Source of the DNA: Geofilum rubicundum JCM 15548
GTDB lineage: Bacteria; Bacteroidota; Bacteroidia; Bacteroidales; Marinilabiliaceae
NCBI RefSeq assembly: GCF_000974365.1
Contig: NZ_BAZW01000013.1
Span: forward strand, 1 to 64,000
DNA length: 64,000 bases
Direction of reading: 5' to 3'
Part shown: positions 9,472 to 17,368 of the stretch, piece after piece
How the letters are laid out: each line of letters opens with the position of its first letter
Numbering within the stretch: the first letter of the stretch is position 1
Program-made: the position numbers and the translations under genes
The notes under the pieces: generated by a model
Databases searched by the model: none
What the model was told of the DNA's origin: nothing
The model's input: only the letters and a program-made list of their open reading frames with translations

Positions 9472-11259
9472 CTATTGTTGGACGGCTCTGAAAGAGTTGG
9501 TGGCTTCTGCCAGTTGTTGCGATAACTCACGCAACTCCGATGAGGCCTGATTGATTTCATCGGCATTGGAGGCATTTCTTTGCGTCACCTGATTGAGTTC
9601 CTGCAGGGCCAGATTGATTTGTTGCACCCCGGTTACCTGTTCAATGGAGGCGGCTGAAATTTCACGGATTAAGTTGGCTGTTTTTTCAATTTCTGGTGTC
9701 AGACTGTCCAGTAAATCGGTCGACAGTTTGGACGCATCGTTGGTAACGGTGGAGGCTTTGGTAATTTCCTGGGCGGCGGCCTGACTGCGTTCGGCCAGTT
9801 TGCGGACTTCAGCGGCTACTACGGCGAAACCCCGACCTTCCTGTCCCGCTCTGGCAGCTTCAACAGCGGCATTAAGGGCCAGGATATTGGTCTGGAAGGC
9901 AATGTCCTTAATGACCAGTATTTTGTTGGTTATTTCTTCCAAATGGTGATTGGCCTCTTTGCTGCGTTCGTTGCTTTCTTTCATTTGACTGGCAGCACTG
10001 GCAGAAATGCCCTCTGTTTCTTTGGCGTTTTCTGTGTTTTGTTCGATGACGGCGTGCATTTCTTCCATGGAGGAGGATACTTCTTCGGCCGATGAGGCCT
10101 GTTGATTGGCCCCTTCAGCCAAGTCCATGGCCTTGTGACTCAGTTTCTCACTGGAGGAAGAAATGGCGGAAGAGGTGGTAATGATCTGACCGATTAATTT
10201 GTTCAGATTTCTGGTCATGTTGTTAAGTGCAATGGCCAAGCGGCCAATTTCATCTTTTCGGTCCTCCTTCATTTCAACAGTGAGATCTCCCGCCGCTACC
10301 CTTTCGGCCATTTCTATGCCGCGGATAATGGGCTTGCTGATGGAACTCGATAGCAGAAATATGAAAACAATGCCCAGAATCAAGGTCAGGGCCAGGGTAG
10401 CTGATTGAATATTTCTTTGCTGCCTGGTAATCTCGTCACTCACATTTCCGGTAAGGATGATCTGGTCAAGACCGATATCCGCAGAAGCCCTCACTTCCCA
10501 CAAAATATTTTTGGCCGCCTCATAGGTTTTCAGCTCCGCTATGCGCAGTGTCCGGTACGCTTCAATGAGTCCGCCAGCCAGTTGAAGCGATTGGTTCATA
10601 TCCTCTCTAAAGGCGGTGGTTCCGCCGGTTCTCTGAACACTGTTCTGCAGCGCTTCCACCACCTCGTTTAAAGCCTGCATGCTTATACCATCCCGATTAT
10701 AGATGGATTGGCTGATGCCGAGCGACAGATGGTTGAGTGGCGCCCTAATGGTCGCCGGATAGCTTCCGGGGGCAGCGTTGATGTCTTCCACCAAATCGAA
10801 ATACGCCAGCTGTTGGTTGTTGAAAGCCTCAAATTCCTGCATATAGTCGGCTCTTGTTTCTCTGTATTGAGCGGCATACGTTCTTAGCAGCTTAATATAA
10901 ACACCCTTGCCTTCGAGTTCTGCTTCGCGTTCAGCCGTGAGTTCACTCAACTCAGCAATGGCATTGCTTAAACGGGTAAAGGCGATGTCATGTTGGGCAC
11001 TATAAAAATCGTCACCGGTAAATTGGTGCGATCGCATAAATTCACTGGCCTCCTGCCAATATCGCATCAGTTGGTTGGTGGCATTGGCGGATGGTATATG
11101 GACATTTACCATTTGCCGTGTTTTGGAGGAAATCTGGTACAGGTTAAAAAGGAGTAACAGTCCGGTCACCATAGAAATGGCAATGATGATACTGAAACTT
11201 AAGCCTATTTTTTTGCGGACCGTTAAATCCTTCCAGTTGGTCATATTTGGCATAATCAA
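9472..11259 (-). CDS. Methyl-accepting chemotaxis protein
   Basis: A 595-residue transmembrane chemoreceptor that would signal through CheW/CheA. TM1 is about residues 17-38. An extracytoplasmic helical ligand domain of about 250 residues resembles the four-helix-bundle type. TM2 is about 290-310 ([16 protein letters not shown]), followed by a HAMP linker ([11 protein letters not shown]...[13 protein letters not shown]). The methyl-accepting signalling coiled coil follows. Its conserved hairpin tip is present ([20 protein letters not shown], then [10 protein letters not shown]). There is no CheR-binding pentapeptide at the C-terminus. Alternative starts lie at residues 3 and 6. No che genes lie in this window. 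The divergent neighbour encodes a xylose-type binding lipoprotein, which may present ligand to this receptor; that is inference. Confidence 0.92.
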   Translation of the reverse strand: MIMPNMTNWKDLTVRKKIGLSFSIIIAISMVTGLLLLFNLYQISSKTRQMVNVHIPSANATNQLMRYWQEASEFMRSHQFTGDDFYSAQHDIAFTRLSNAIAELSELTAEREAELEGKGVYIKLLRTYAAQYRETRADYMQEFEAFNNQQLAYFDLVEDINAAPGSYPATIRAPLNHLSLGISQSIYNRDGISMQALNEVVEALQNSVQRTGGTTAFREDMNQSLQLAGGLIEAYRTLRIAELKTYEAAKNILWEVRASADIGLDQIILTGNVSDEITRQQRNIQSATLALTLILGIVFIFLLSSSISKPIIRGIEMAERVAAGDLTVEMKEDRKDEIGRLAIALNNMTRNLNKLIGQIITTSSAISSSSEKLSHKAMDLAEGANQQASSAEEVSSSMEEMHAVIEQNTENAKETEGISASAASQMKESNERSKEANHHLEEITNKILVIKDIAFQTNILALNAAVEAARAGQEGRGFAVVAAEVRKLAERSQAAAQEITKASTVTNDASKLSTDLLDSLTPEIEKTANLIREISAASIEQVTGVQQINLALQELNQVTQRNASNADEINQASSELRELSQQLAEATNSFRAVQQ

Positions 11260-11409
11260 AATGTTTAAGAAGCTTAAAATTACTATAATTTATGTAATTT
11301 TGTACGGACAAAGTAAACGATATGTTTTAATTTTTGGACATACACACCTGGTTTATTTCTTTGTTGAAAGGTCTAAAGTGTTAGTTATTTGAAATTTAAA
11401 CTTTAAATT

Positions 11410-12411
11410 ATGAGTCAAGCGATGAAGTTTTTTCTGGGGATTTTTGTTTTGCTGAGTTTCTTTTCGTGCAGTAAACAGGAATCTTACACGGTGGGTTACC
11501 TGAACCCGTCGGCCGACAGGTATCGGTTTGTCAGTGAAGGTAATTACATGGCTGAGAAACTTCGGGAGATGGGACATGAAGTGATTATTAAGTCGGGCGA
11601 GGACGATGGTGCCATTCAATTGTCGCAGGGCTATGAGCTGTTGGATATGGGGGTAGATGCCCTGGTTATTGCTCCTGTCAATGGCAACACCATTGCGCCT
11701 TTGGTGCGCGAGGCCCAAAGCAGGGGAGTAAAGGTGATAGCCTATAACCGTTTGATTAACAATGCGGATTTTGATTTATACGTGACAGGGGATAACAGGG
11801 ACAATGCCCGGCTGTTTTGTGAAACCGCGCTGGAACACAAGCCATCCGGTAACTATGTGGTGTTTGCCGGAGATCGGTTCGACCGGAACGGGATGGAGCT
11901 TAAACAGCACATCGATTCATTGCTCAAACCGCACATTGCCTCAGGGAATGTTAACTTGCTGTATGAAACGCATATGGAGGGTTGGAACCGCGAAAGGGCT
12001 GCCTTTGAGATGCAACAGGTGATAGATGCGTATGGTACCGACATTGATGTCGTAATAGCCTGCAACGATCCTATGGGGATGGGCGCACTGGAAGTTCTTA
12101 AACAATACGATGCGCACCACGGGGTGATTATTACTGGTCAGGATGCCTTGCAGGAAGCGGTACAGAGCATTTATCAGGGGGAGATGTTCATGACCATCTA
12201 TCATCCGCACCAGATTTTAGGTGTAAAGACAGCGGAGCTGGTCGATGCCCTTTTAAAAGGCGAGCGGCCTTCCGGTCTGACGGCCGTTACTACTTTCAAC
12301 GGGGCCGCCAATATTGCGACCGTTAATATTCCTTCGGTAAAGGTCACCAAAGAGAACATCGAGGAGGTATTGATACAATCCGGTGAATATGCCTGGACGG
12401 ATATTCGCTAA
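11410..12411 (+). CDS. Xylose-type periplasmic sugar-binding lipoprotein
   Basis: A 333-residue type I periplasmic binding protein of the XylF/RbsB group. A lipoprotein signal ends FFSCSKQ. The mature protein starts with YTVGYLNPSADRY. ALVIAPVNGNTIAPLV and VIAYNRLINNADFDLYV strongly resemble the D-xylose-binding protein, and ACNDPMGMGALEVL and VIITGQDA mark the second lobe. No permease or ATPase gene is nearby, so it is unlikely to feed an adjacent ABC transporter. Its position, divergent from a chemoreceptor across 150 bases, suggests a sensing role. An AT-rich palindrome (AATTTAAA C TTTAAATT, 11393-11409) abuts the start codon. Substrate by similarity only: xylose or a related sugar. Confidence 0.85.
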   Translation: MSQAMKFFLGIFVLLSFFSCSKQESYTVGYLNPSADRYRFVSEGNYMAEKLREMGHEVIIKSGEDDGAIQLSQGYELLDMGVDALVIAPVNGNTIAPLVREAQSRGVKVIAYNRLINNADFDLYVTGDNRDNARLFCETALEHKPSGNYVVFAGDRFDRNGMELKQHIDSLLKPHIASGNVNLLYETHMEGWNRERAAFEMQQVIDAYGTDIDVVIACNDPMGMGALEVLKQYDAHHGVIITGQDALQEAVQSIYQGEMFMTIYHPHQILGVKTAELVDALLKGERPSGLTAVTTFNGAANIATVNIPSVKVTKENIEEVLIQSGEYAWTDIR

Positions 12412-12475
12412 GGTGAAGGTCACGACATTTGCCGGACTTAAAAAAAAGGAATTTCTGAGATTTCAGTTAAATCCC

Positions 12476-12483
12476 TATATTTG
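12476..12483 (+). promoter_or_regulatory. TAnnTTTG -7 box for Nudix regulator
   Basis: TATATTTG lies 79 bases before the ATG at 12563. It is the best promoter match in the interval between the binding-protein stop and the regulator. Confidence 0.45.
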
Positions 12484-12562
12484 CCTTTTCGAATGACATC
12501 TTTAACTATTCAAACAGATTGATTGTTCCTTTTTGTTTGTCCCAATTTTGAATTTTTTAGTC

Positions 12563-13240
12563 ATGGTTTATCATCACCCTAAATTACTTGTAGCTGTTGA
12601 TTGTGTCATATTTGGTTATGAGGATGGGGAACTGAAGTTGTTGTTACGTCCCCGGGAAATTGAACCGGCCCTTGGTAAGTGGTCGCTCATGGGAGGTTTT
12701 GTAGGGTTGGAAGAGTCGGTGGAAGACGCTGCCATGCGGGTGTTGTATTCAACCACAGGGTTAAAGGATATTTATCTGGAACAGGTGGCTGCTTTTTCGG
12801 CAGTTGATCGGGATCCTGGAGCCAGGGTTGTGAGCATTGCCTTTGTGGCGCTGATAAGAATAGACCAGCATGATAAAGCTTTGGTGCGTGAAAATGGAGC
12901 CCATTGGTGGCCATTGAACCAATTGCCCGAGCTTATCTTTGACCACGAGAAAATCATCAATGACGGTCTGCGTTCCCTACAGAAAAGGGCTTCTTTTGAA
13001 TTAACCGGTAAAGAGCTTCTACCCGAAAAATTCACCTTGATGCAATTAAGAAGCCTTTACGAGGTCATTTACCAAAGGCCGTTTGATCCGGGTAATTTTC
13101 GAAAGAAAGTATTGTCTCTGAATGTGTTGGAACGTTTAAATATCAAGAATACCACCGAGTCGAAAAAGGGCGCTTTTTATTATCGTTTTAAAGAAAGTGA
13201 GGATAACTCTAACGGTGACCGCATTTTCAAAATTAATTAA
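12563..13240 (+). CDS. Nudix-fold sugar regulator (NrtR/AraR-like), copy 1
   Basis: 225 residues. The N-terminal Nudix-fold domain (LLVAVDCVIFGYEDGELKLL, GKWSLMGGFVGLEESVEDAA) is fused to a C-terminal winged helix (LPEKFTLMQLRSLYEVIY, then FDPGNFRKKVLS). The Nudix box is degenerate: where hydrolases have REXXEE this protein has MRVLYS, so hydrolysis is unlikely and the domain probably senses a sugar or nucleotide-sugar ligand. Relatives in Bacteroides (AraR type) control pentose use. The start at 12563 (MVYHHPK) matches the family; an in-frame alternative lies at 12533. It follows the xylose-type binding protein and may regulate pentose genes. It is 39% or so similar by eye to the second copy at 14862; no alignment was run. 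Confidence 0.8.
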   Translation: MVYHHPKLLVAVDCVIFGYEDGELKLLLRPREIEPALGKWSLMGGFVGLEESVEDAAMRVLYSTTGLKDIYLEQVAAFSAVDRDPGARVVSIAFVALIRIDQHDKALVRENGAHWWPLNQLPELIFDHEKIINDGLRSLQKRASFELTGKELLPEKFTLMQLRSLYEVIYQRPFDPGNFRKKVLSLNVLERLNIKNTTESKKGAFYYRFKESEDNSNGDRIFKIN

Positions 13241-13304
13241 GGGCTTGTGGCGAAAAGGTCTCCATTAGAATGGTCGATAAAATCAGACTAAAGAGGGAAG
13301 CATT

Positions 13305-13781
13305 ATGAAAAAACAGAAAGTTTTATTTGTTTGTCTGGGTAATATCTGCCGGTCACCTAGCGCTGAAGCGGTGATGAAAGGGATCATCGACAAAAATGGT
13401 TCCGGACACCTTTTCGAAATTGATTCGGCAGGCGTTATCGCTGCCCATGAGGGGGAACCTGCTGATGCCCGAATGAAAAGGCATGCCATCAAACGGGGGT
13501 ATCAACTGACAAGCATCAGTCGCCCTGTTGTACCCTCGGTTGATTTTGATTATTTCGATTGGGTGGTGGCCATGGACGATCAGAATGTCCGTGATTTGAC
13601 GGGAATGGCACCGGATGAGGCAGCGCGTCATAAGATTGTTAAAATGACCGACTATGCCCGTCATATGGGCTATGATGAGGTGCCCGACCCTTACTACGGC
13701 GGTGATGCCGGTTTTGAGCTGGTGCTGGATCTGTTGGAAGATGCCTGCCAGGGGCTTTATGATCACGTCAGCCGGAAATAG
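13305..13781 (+). CDS. Low-molecular-weight protein tyrosine phosphatase
   Basis: 158 residues, the usual length. The P-loop CLGNICRS (CX5RS) sits at residues about 10-17, and the general-acid loop DPYYGG at about 128-133. FDYFDWVVAMDDQNVRDL and the C-terminal helix complete the fold. It would dephosphorylate phosphotyrosine in cytoplasmic proteins; in Bacteroidota and other bacteria such enzymes often act on polysaccharide-export kinases, but no kinase is in this window. It follows the Nudix regulator by 64 bases and may share its transcript. Confidence 0.93.
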   Translation: MKKQKVLFVCLGNICRSPSAEAVMKGIIDKNGSGHLFEIDSAGVIAAHEGEPADARMKRHAIKRGYQLTSISRPVVPSVDFDYFDWVVAMDDQNVRDLTGMAPDEAARHKIVKMTDYARHMGYDEVPDPYYGGDAGFELVLDLLEDACQGLYDHVSRK

Positions 13782-13805
13782 GCGGGGTGTTTTTGCCGGA
13801 ACAGC

Positions 13806-14555
13806 TTACTTTCCTTTGTTCTTTACATAAACCTGTTTGGCATTTGATTTGCCGGAAATGCGTTCATCCACCTCAAAATTCTTCTTAAGTGATTTTAATA
13901 AGGGTGTCAATCTGGTGAACCCATAGTTTCTGGGGTCAAAATCGGGGCGCTTTTTATTCAGCATCTGGCCAATCTCGCCTAAAAATGCCCATCCATCATC
14001 ATCGGCCAAATCGTTGACACTCGATTTAATGAGTTTTAGAAGTTTGTTGTCAATCACTTGTACCGGGGTGCTTGGCTTATCCTTCGTTGTTTTGCCAGGT
14101 TCCTTTTCATCCTGTAATCTTAAAATCTCCAGGTAGATGAATTTGTCGCAGGCCACAATGAAGGGAGAGGGGGTTTTCCTTTCACCAATACCAATGACCT
14201 TCATGCCTGACTCCCTGAGTCTGGTTGCCAGTCGCGTAAAGTCACTGTCGCTTGAAACCAGACAAAAGCCATCCACTTTGCCGGAATACAGGATGTCCAT
14301 GGCATCAATAATCATGGCCGAATCGGTGGCATTTTTGCCGGTGGTATACCCGTATTGCTGAATGGGATGGATGGCATTTTCCAGAAGAACGCCTTTCCAG
14401 CCCCCTAGCTGTGGCTTGGTCCAGTCGCCATAAATTCTTTTGAAAGTAGGTACGCCAAATTTCGCGATTTCTTCCATCATTTCTTTGATGTTGGCATACG
14501 GTATGTTGTCTCCGTCGATGAGGACGGCTAAGCGCAATTCTTCATTTGTTTTCAT
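13806..14555 (-). CDS. NYN domain protein with C-terminal OST-HTH/LOTUS domain
   Basis: 249 residues. The N-terminal NYN (LabA/DUF88, PIN-like nuclease) domain shows the acidic metal-site motifs: LAVLIDGDNIPY, ATDSAMIIDAMDIL and FCLVSSDSDFTRLATRLRE. After a charged linker rich in K, E and T, residues about 170-240 form an OST-HTH/LOTUS domain (LLKLIKSSVNDL...WAFLGEIGQMLNKKRPDFDP), a presumed RNA-binding module. The combination points to RNA cleavage or RNA quality control, but the substrate is unknown. It converges on the phosphatase gene with only 24 bases between stops and faces the second regulator across a 306-base region holding two operator-like sites. Confidence 0.88.
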   Translation of the reverse strand: MKTNEELRLAVLIDGDNIPYANIKEMMEEIAKFGVPTFKRIYGDWTKPQLGGWKGVLLENAIHPIQQYGYTTGKNATDSAMIIDAMDILYSGKVDGFCLVSSDSDFTRLATRLRESGMKVIGIGERKTPSPFIVACDKFIYLEILRLQDEKEPGKTTKDKPSTPVQVIDNKLLKLIKSSVNDLADDDGWAFLGEIGQMLNKKRPDFDPRNYGFTRLTPLLKSLKKNFEVDERISGKSNAKQVYVKNKGK

Positions 14556-14663
14556 GTTGTTCCCGTTGGTTCGTCAAGTGACTTCTGTAAAATTACTGAA
14601 TTATTTGGTGGTTGTCATATAAGCGAAACGAAAGGTGTAGTTTAGAACTGGTCTAAATTGCAG

Positions 14664-14693
14664 AAGTTTTAATAGTGTATGTTTTACACAAAG
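14664..14693. promoter_or_regulatory. Operator-like palindrome, site 1
   Basis: AAGTTTTAATAGTGTA (14664-14679) followed by TGTTTTACACAAAG. The core AGTGTA...TACAC is an imperfect palindrome. It is a near copy of site 2, exactly 150 bases downstream. A regulatory role is inferred from the palindromy and the position before a regulator gene. Confidence 0.6.
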
Positions 14694-14813
14694 CTGCACT
14701 CTGTAGGTGTTTGCATCCGACGCAGCGATTGTTAATCTTGTTTTAGGGTTTAAAATTGTAAAAATATTAAAAAATAGTATTTGCAATTTTGCATTAATGT
14801 TATAATTTAGCAC

Positions 14814-14843
14814 AAGTTTTAATAGTGTAAAAATTACACTAAG
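14814..14843. promoter_or_regulatory. Operator-like palindrome, site 2
   Basis: AAGTTTTAATAGTGTA (14814-14829), identical to the first half of site 1, then AAAATTACACTAAG. The core AGTGTAA-AAA-TTACACT is a perfect palindrome ending 21 bases before the start codon of the Nudix regulator at 14862. This suggests autoregulation, possibly by looping between the two sites. The rest of the 306-base interval 14556-14861 holds no visible gene. Confidence 0.65.
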
Positions 14844-14861
14844 ATTTTAAAATCTTCTCAA

Positions 14862-15626
14862 ATGAACTCAAGCATAGAACAAAAAACACGGGTAGGTGTG
14901 TTGAACGATTATTTATCCGTCGATTGCGTCATTTTCGGATTTGATTTTAATCAGTTGAATGTGCTGCTCGTGGATCGGGTAATGGTGGATGAGTTGACGG
15001 GAAAGGAATTGTTTAACGACCTGACCTTAACCGGGAACCATATTTATGAAGACGAAGATTTGGATGAAGCTGCTGCCCGCGTGTTGTTTGACCTGACCGG
15101 GCTGCAGGATATCTACCTGGAACAGTTTAAAACCTTTGGTGCGCCTGACCGGATAAAGCGTGAAAATGACCGGGCCTGGTTGGCGGCCAACGGACGGGAT
15201 CCTGACAAGCGCATCGTTACCGTGGGTTACTATTCCTTATTGGCCACGGATAAGGTGACTTTGGAATGGAAGGGCCGAAATGTTCGCTGGACACCCGTAG
15301 CCGGTGTTCGCGATCTGGCCTTTGACCACATGGATATTTTTCAGGAAGCCTTGGTGGCGTTGCGAAAAAAACTGCTGAGAGAACCCATTGGTTTTGAATT
15401 GCTGCCTGAAAAGTTTACGCTTTCGCAGTTACAACGTCTGTACGAAGTGATTCTTGGGGTAGAACTGGATAAACGAAATTTTCGGAAAAAAGTGGCCCGG
15501 ATGAAATATCTGGTGCCTTTGGATGAAAAGCAAAAGGGCGTGGCCCATAAACCGGCGCGCTTATACAATTTTGATCGCGACTTGTATGAGCTGAACCGCA
15601 AAGAACTTTTGGATTTTGCCATTTAG
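14862..15626 (+). CDS. Nudix-fold sugar regulator (NrtR/AraR-like), copy 2
   Basis: 254 residues with the same architecture as the gene at 12563. The Nudix-fold part (YLSVDCVIFGFDFNQLNVLL...LTLTGNHIYEDEDLDEAA) precedes a winged helix (LPEKFTLSQLQRLYEVIL, LDKRNFRKKVARM). The Nudix box is again lost (ARVLFDLTGL in place of REXXEE), indicating a sensor, not a hydrolase. It carries an extra ~15-residue insertion around KRENDRAWLAANGRDPDK. It lies directly upstream of a GPH symporter and the GH94 and GH9 genes in the same direction, so control of cello-oligosaccharide or xylo-oligosaccharide uptake is a reasonable inference. Two palindromic sites upstream support self-regulation. Confidence 0.82.
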   Translation: MNSSIEQKTRVGVLNDYLSVDCVIFGFDFNQLNVLLVDRVMVDELTGKELFNDLTLTGNHIYEDEDLDEAAARVLFDLTGLQDIYLEQFKTFGAPDRIKRENDRAWLAANGRDPDKRIVTVGYYSLLATDKVTLEWKGRNVRWTPVAGVRDLAFDHMDIFQEALVALRKKLLREPIGFELLPEKFTLSQLQRLYEVILGVELDKRNFRKKVARMKYLVPLDEKQKGVAHKPARLYNFDRDLYELNRKELLDFAI

Positions 15627-15696
15627 TATCGCTTAATAGTACTTGACTATAAGTTGCCTGTAAAATTGAAATCTTAGGATAAATAAGAATGATACC

Positions 15697-17316
15697 ATGA
15701 ATGTCTCTGAAAAGATATCTCTGCGGGAAAAATTGGGCTATGCTTTGGGTGACGGAGCTGCCAATATTGCCTGGAGAGGCGTTTCCACCTTCCTTTTTAT
15801 TTTTTACACCGATGTTTTTGGTCTTAATCCGGCGGCCGTTGGCCTATTGATGCTGATTGCCCGCTCAGGGGATGGCATCAGTGATATTTTTATGGGTGTG
15901 ATAGGCGACCGGACCAAGTCCCGCTACGGAAAATTCCGTCCCTGGATTTTGTGGACGGCTATTCCTCTGGGGGCCATCCTTTCAATGCTTTTTACGGCGC
16001 CGGACCTAAGCTATACAGGGAAGATTGTCTATGCCTACACGACTTACATCATTTTTACTCTGGTTTATACAGCCAACAACATCCCTTACGGTGCATTGAT
16101 GGCGGTAATGACGGGCGACGATAAGGAGCGAACCACACTGGGTTCCTACCGCATGGTGGGCGCTTTTGGTGGCGGAATGCTGGTTCAGGGTGCGCTTTTG
16201 TTCCTTGTCGCGTATTTTGGAAATATTGATCCTTCTATCTCCGTCAAAGAACTGGAACCTGCCAGATATGAGGTGCTTGTATCTACAACACAAGATGTGG
16301 AGAATGTTAATATTGAAACGGAAAATGGTTTGGCTCTATTCACCTGGGCCGATGCCAGTTTGCCCGACAGCCTGAATTTAGCCACGAAGGGCAAGAGTTT
16401 TTCTATGACGGCCCATCAGGAATATCGTTTTGTGCTGACCGGTGAGGAGGATCTTCATGCGGAAAGTATTGTGATTATTGATCAGAAAAGGGGGTATAGC
16501 AACGCCATTTATGTGTTGTCGTTTTTCCTGACCCTTTCTTTGATCATTACTTTCTATACCACCAGGGAACGGGTTAAACCACTGGAAGCCCAACAGAATA
16601 ATTTGTGGAAGGATTTAAAAGATCTCTTCAGGAACAGGCCATGGGTCATTCTCTTGCTCATTGGTCTGCTGTTTCAGGTTTACAACTCCATAAAGCAGGG
16701 TATCGTCGTTATCTATTTTACCCATTATCTGCACCATCAGTTACTGGCGGCTTCCTATATGGTGGCACTGATGGTCGCTTCCATCGCAGGGGCCATGGCC
16801 ACCGCCTTTTTAGCCAAGCGTTTGGGCAAGCGGAATTTGTTTATTTATGCCTTTATTTTTTCGGGTTTGGTGAATGCCTTGCTGGCATTCTGTGGACCGG
16901 AAAATACGGTGAGTATTTTCATCATCGGCATCGTCTCTGAATTTGGAGCCGCCATATTTCCTACGCTTTTCTTTGCGATGTTGGGGGATGCCGCTGATTT
17001 TTCAGAGTTTAAAAATGGACGCCGGGCTACTGGACTCATTTATTCTGCAGGCTCCTTTTCCACCAAATTTGGGGGCGGCGTCGCAGGGGCTATAATAGGT
17101 ATGGTCCTCGCTTCCTTCCATTATGACGGACAGGATTCTGTGGCCATAGAAGGTGCGGTGCCGGGCATTGTGATGCTCATGAGTTGGATACCAACGACCA
17201 TCGCTTTGATAGCTGCCGGTGTAATGACCCTGTATCCCTTGAATCAAACAAAAATGGATGAGATTACCACGGAACTGAACAACCGGCGGAATCAAGTCGA
17301 GGCAGCTGGCAACTAG
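15697..17316 (+). CDS. GPH-family sugar:cation symporter with a ~90-residue insert
   Basis: A 539-residue transporter of the glycoside-pentoside-hexuronide:cation symporter family (major facilitator superfamily). EKLGYALGDGAANIAW at the N-terminus, GVIGDRTKSRYGKFRPWILW after TM2 and NNIPYGALMAVMTGD are family hallmarks. Ordinary members are about 450 residues. Here residues about 177-266, between the fifth and sixth membrane segments, form a soluble insertion rich in polar residues, probably periplasmic. It would import an oligosaccharide or glycoside with Na+ or H+. The 70-base gap to the regulator and 52-base gap to GH94 support an operon with intracellular phosphorolysis of the imported sugar. 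Confidence 0.88.
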   Translation: MNVSEKISLREKLGYALGDGAANIAWRGVSTFLFIFYTDVFGLNPAAVGLLMLIARSGDGISDIFMGVIGDRTKSRYGKFRPWILWTAIPLGAILSMLFTAPDLSYTGKIVYAYTTYIIFTLVYTANNIPYGALMAVMTGDDKERTTLGSYRMVGAFGGGMLVQGALLFLVAYFGNIDPSISVKELEPARYEVLVSTTQDVENVNIETENGLALFTWADASLPDSLNLATKGKSFSMTAHQEYRFVLTGEEDLHAESIVIIDQKRGYSNAIYVLSFFLTLSLIITFYTTRERVKPLEAQQNNLWKDLKDLFRNRPWVILLLIGLLFQVYNSIKQGIVVIYFTHYLHHQLLAASYMVALMVASIAGAMATAFLAKRLGKRNLFIYAFIFSGLVNALLAFCGPENTVSIFIIGIVSEFGAAIFPTLFFAMLGDAADFSEFKNGRRATGLIYSAGSFSTKFGGGVAGAIIGMVLASFHYDGQDSVAIEGAVPGIVMLMSWIPTTIALIAAGVMTLYPLNQTKMDEITTELNNRRNQVEAAGN

Positions 17317-17368
17317 TGCTGTATAGAGAGATCGTTTAAAACAAAGAAAAAAGTTAATAATAAGACAG

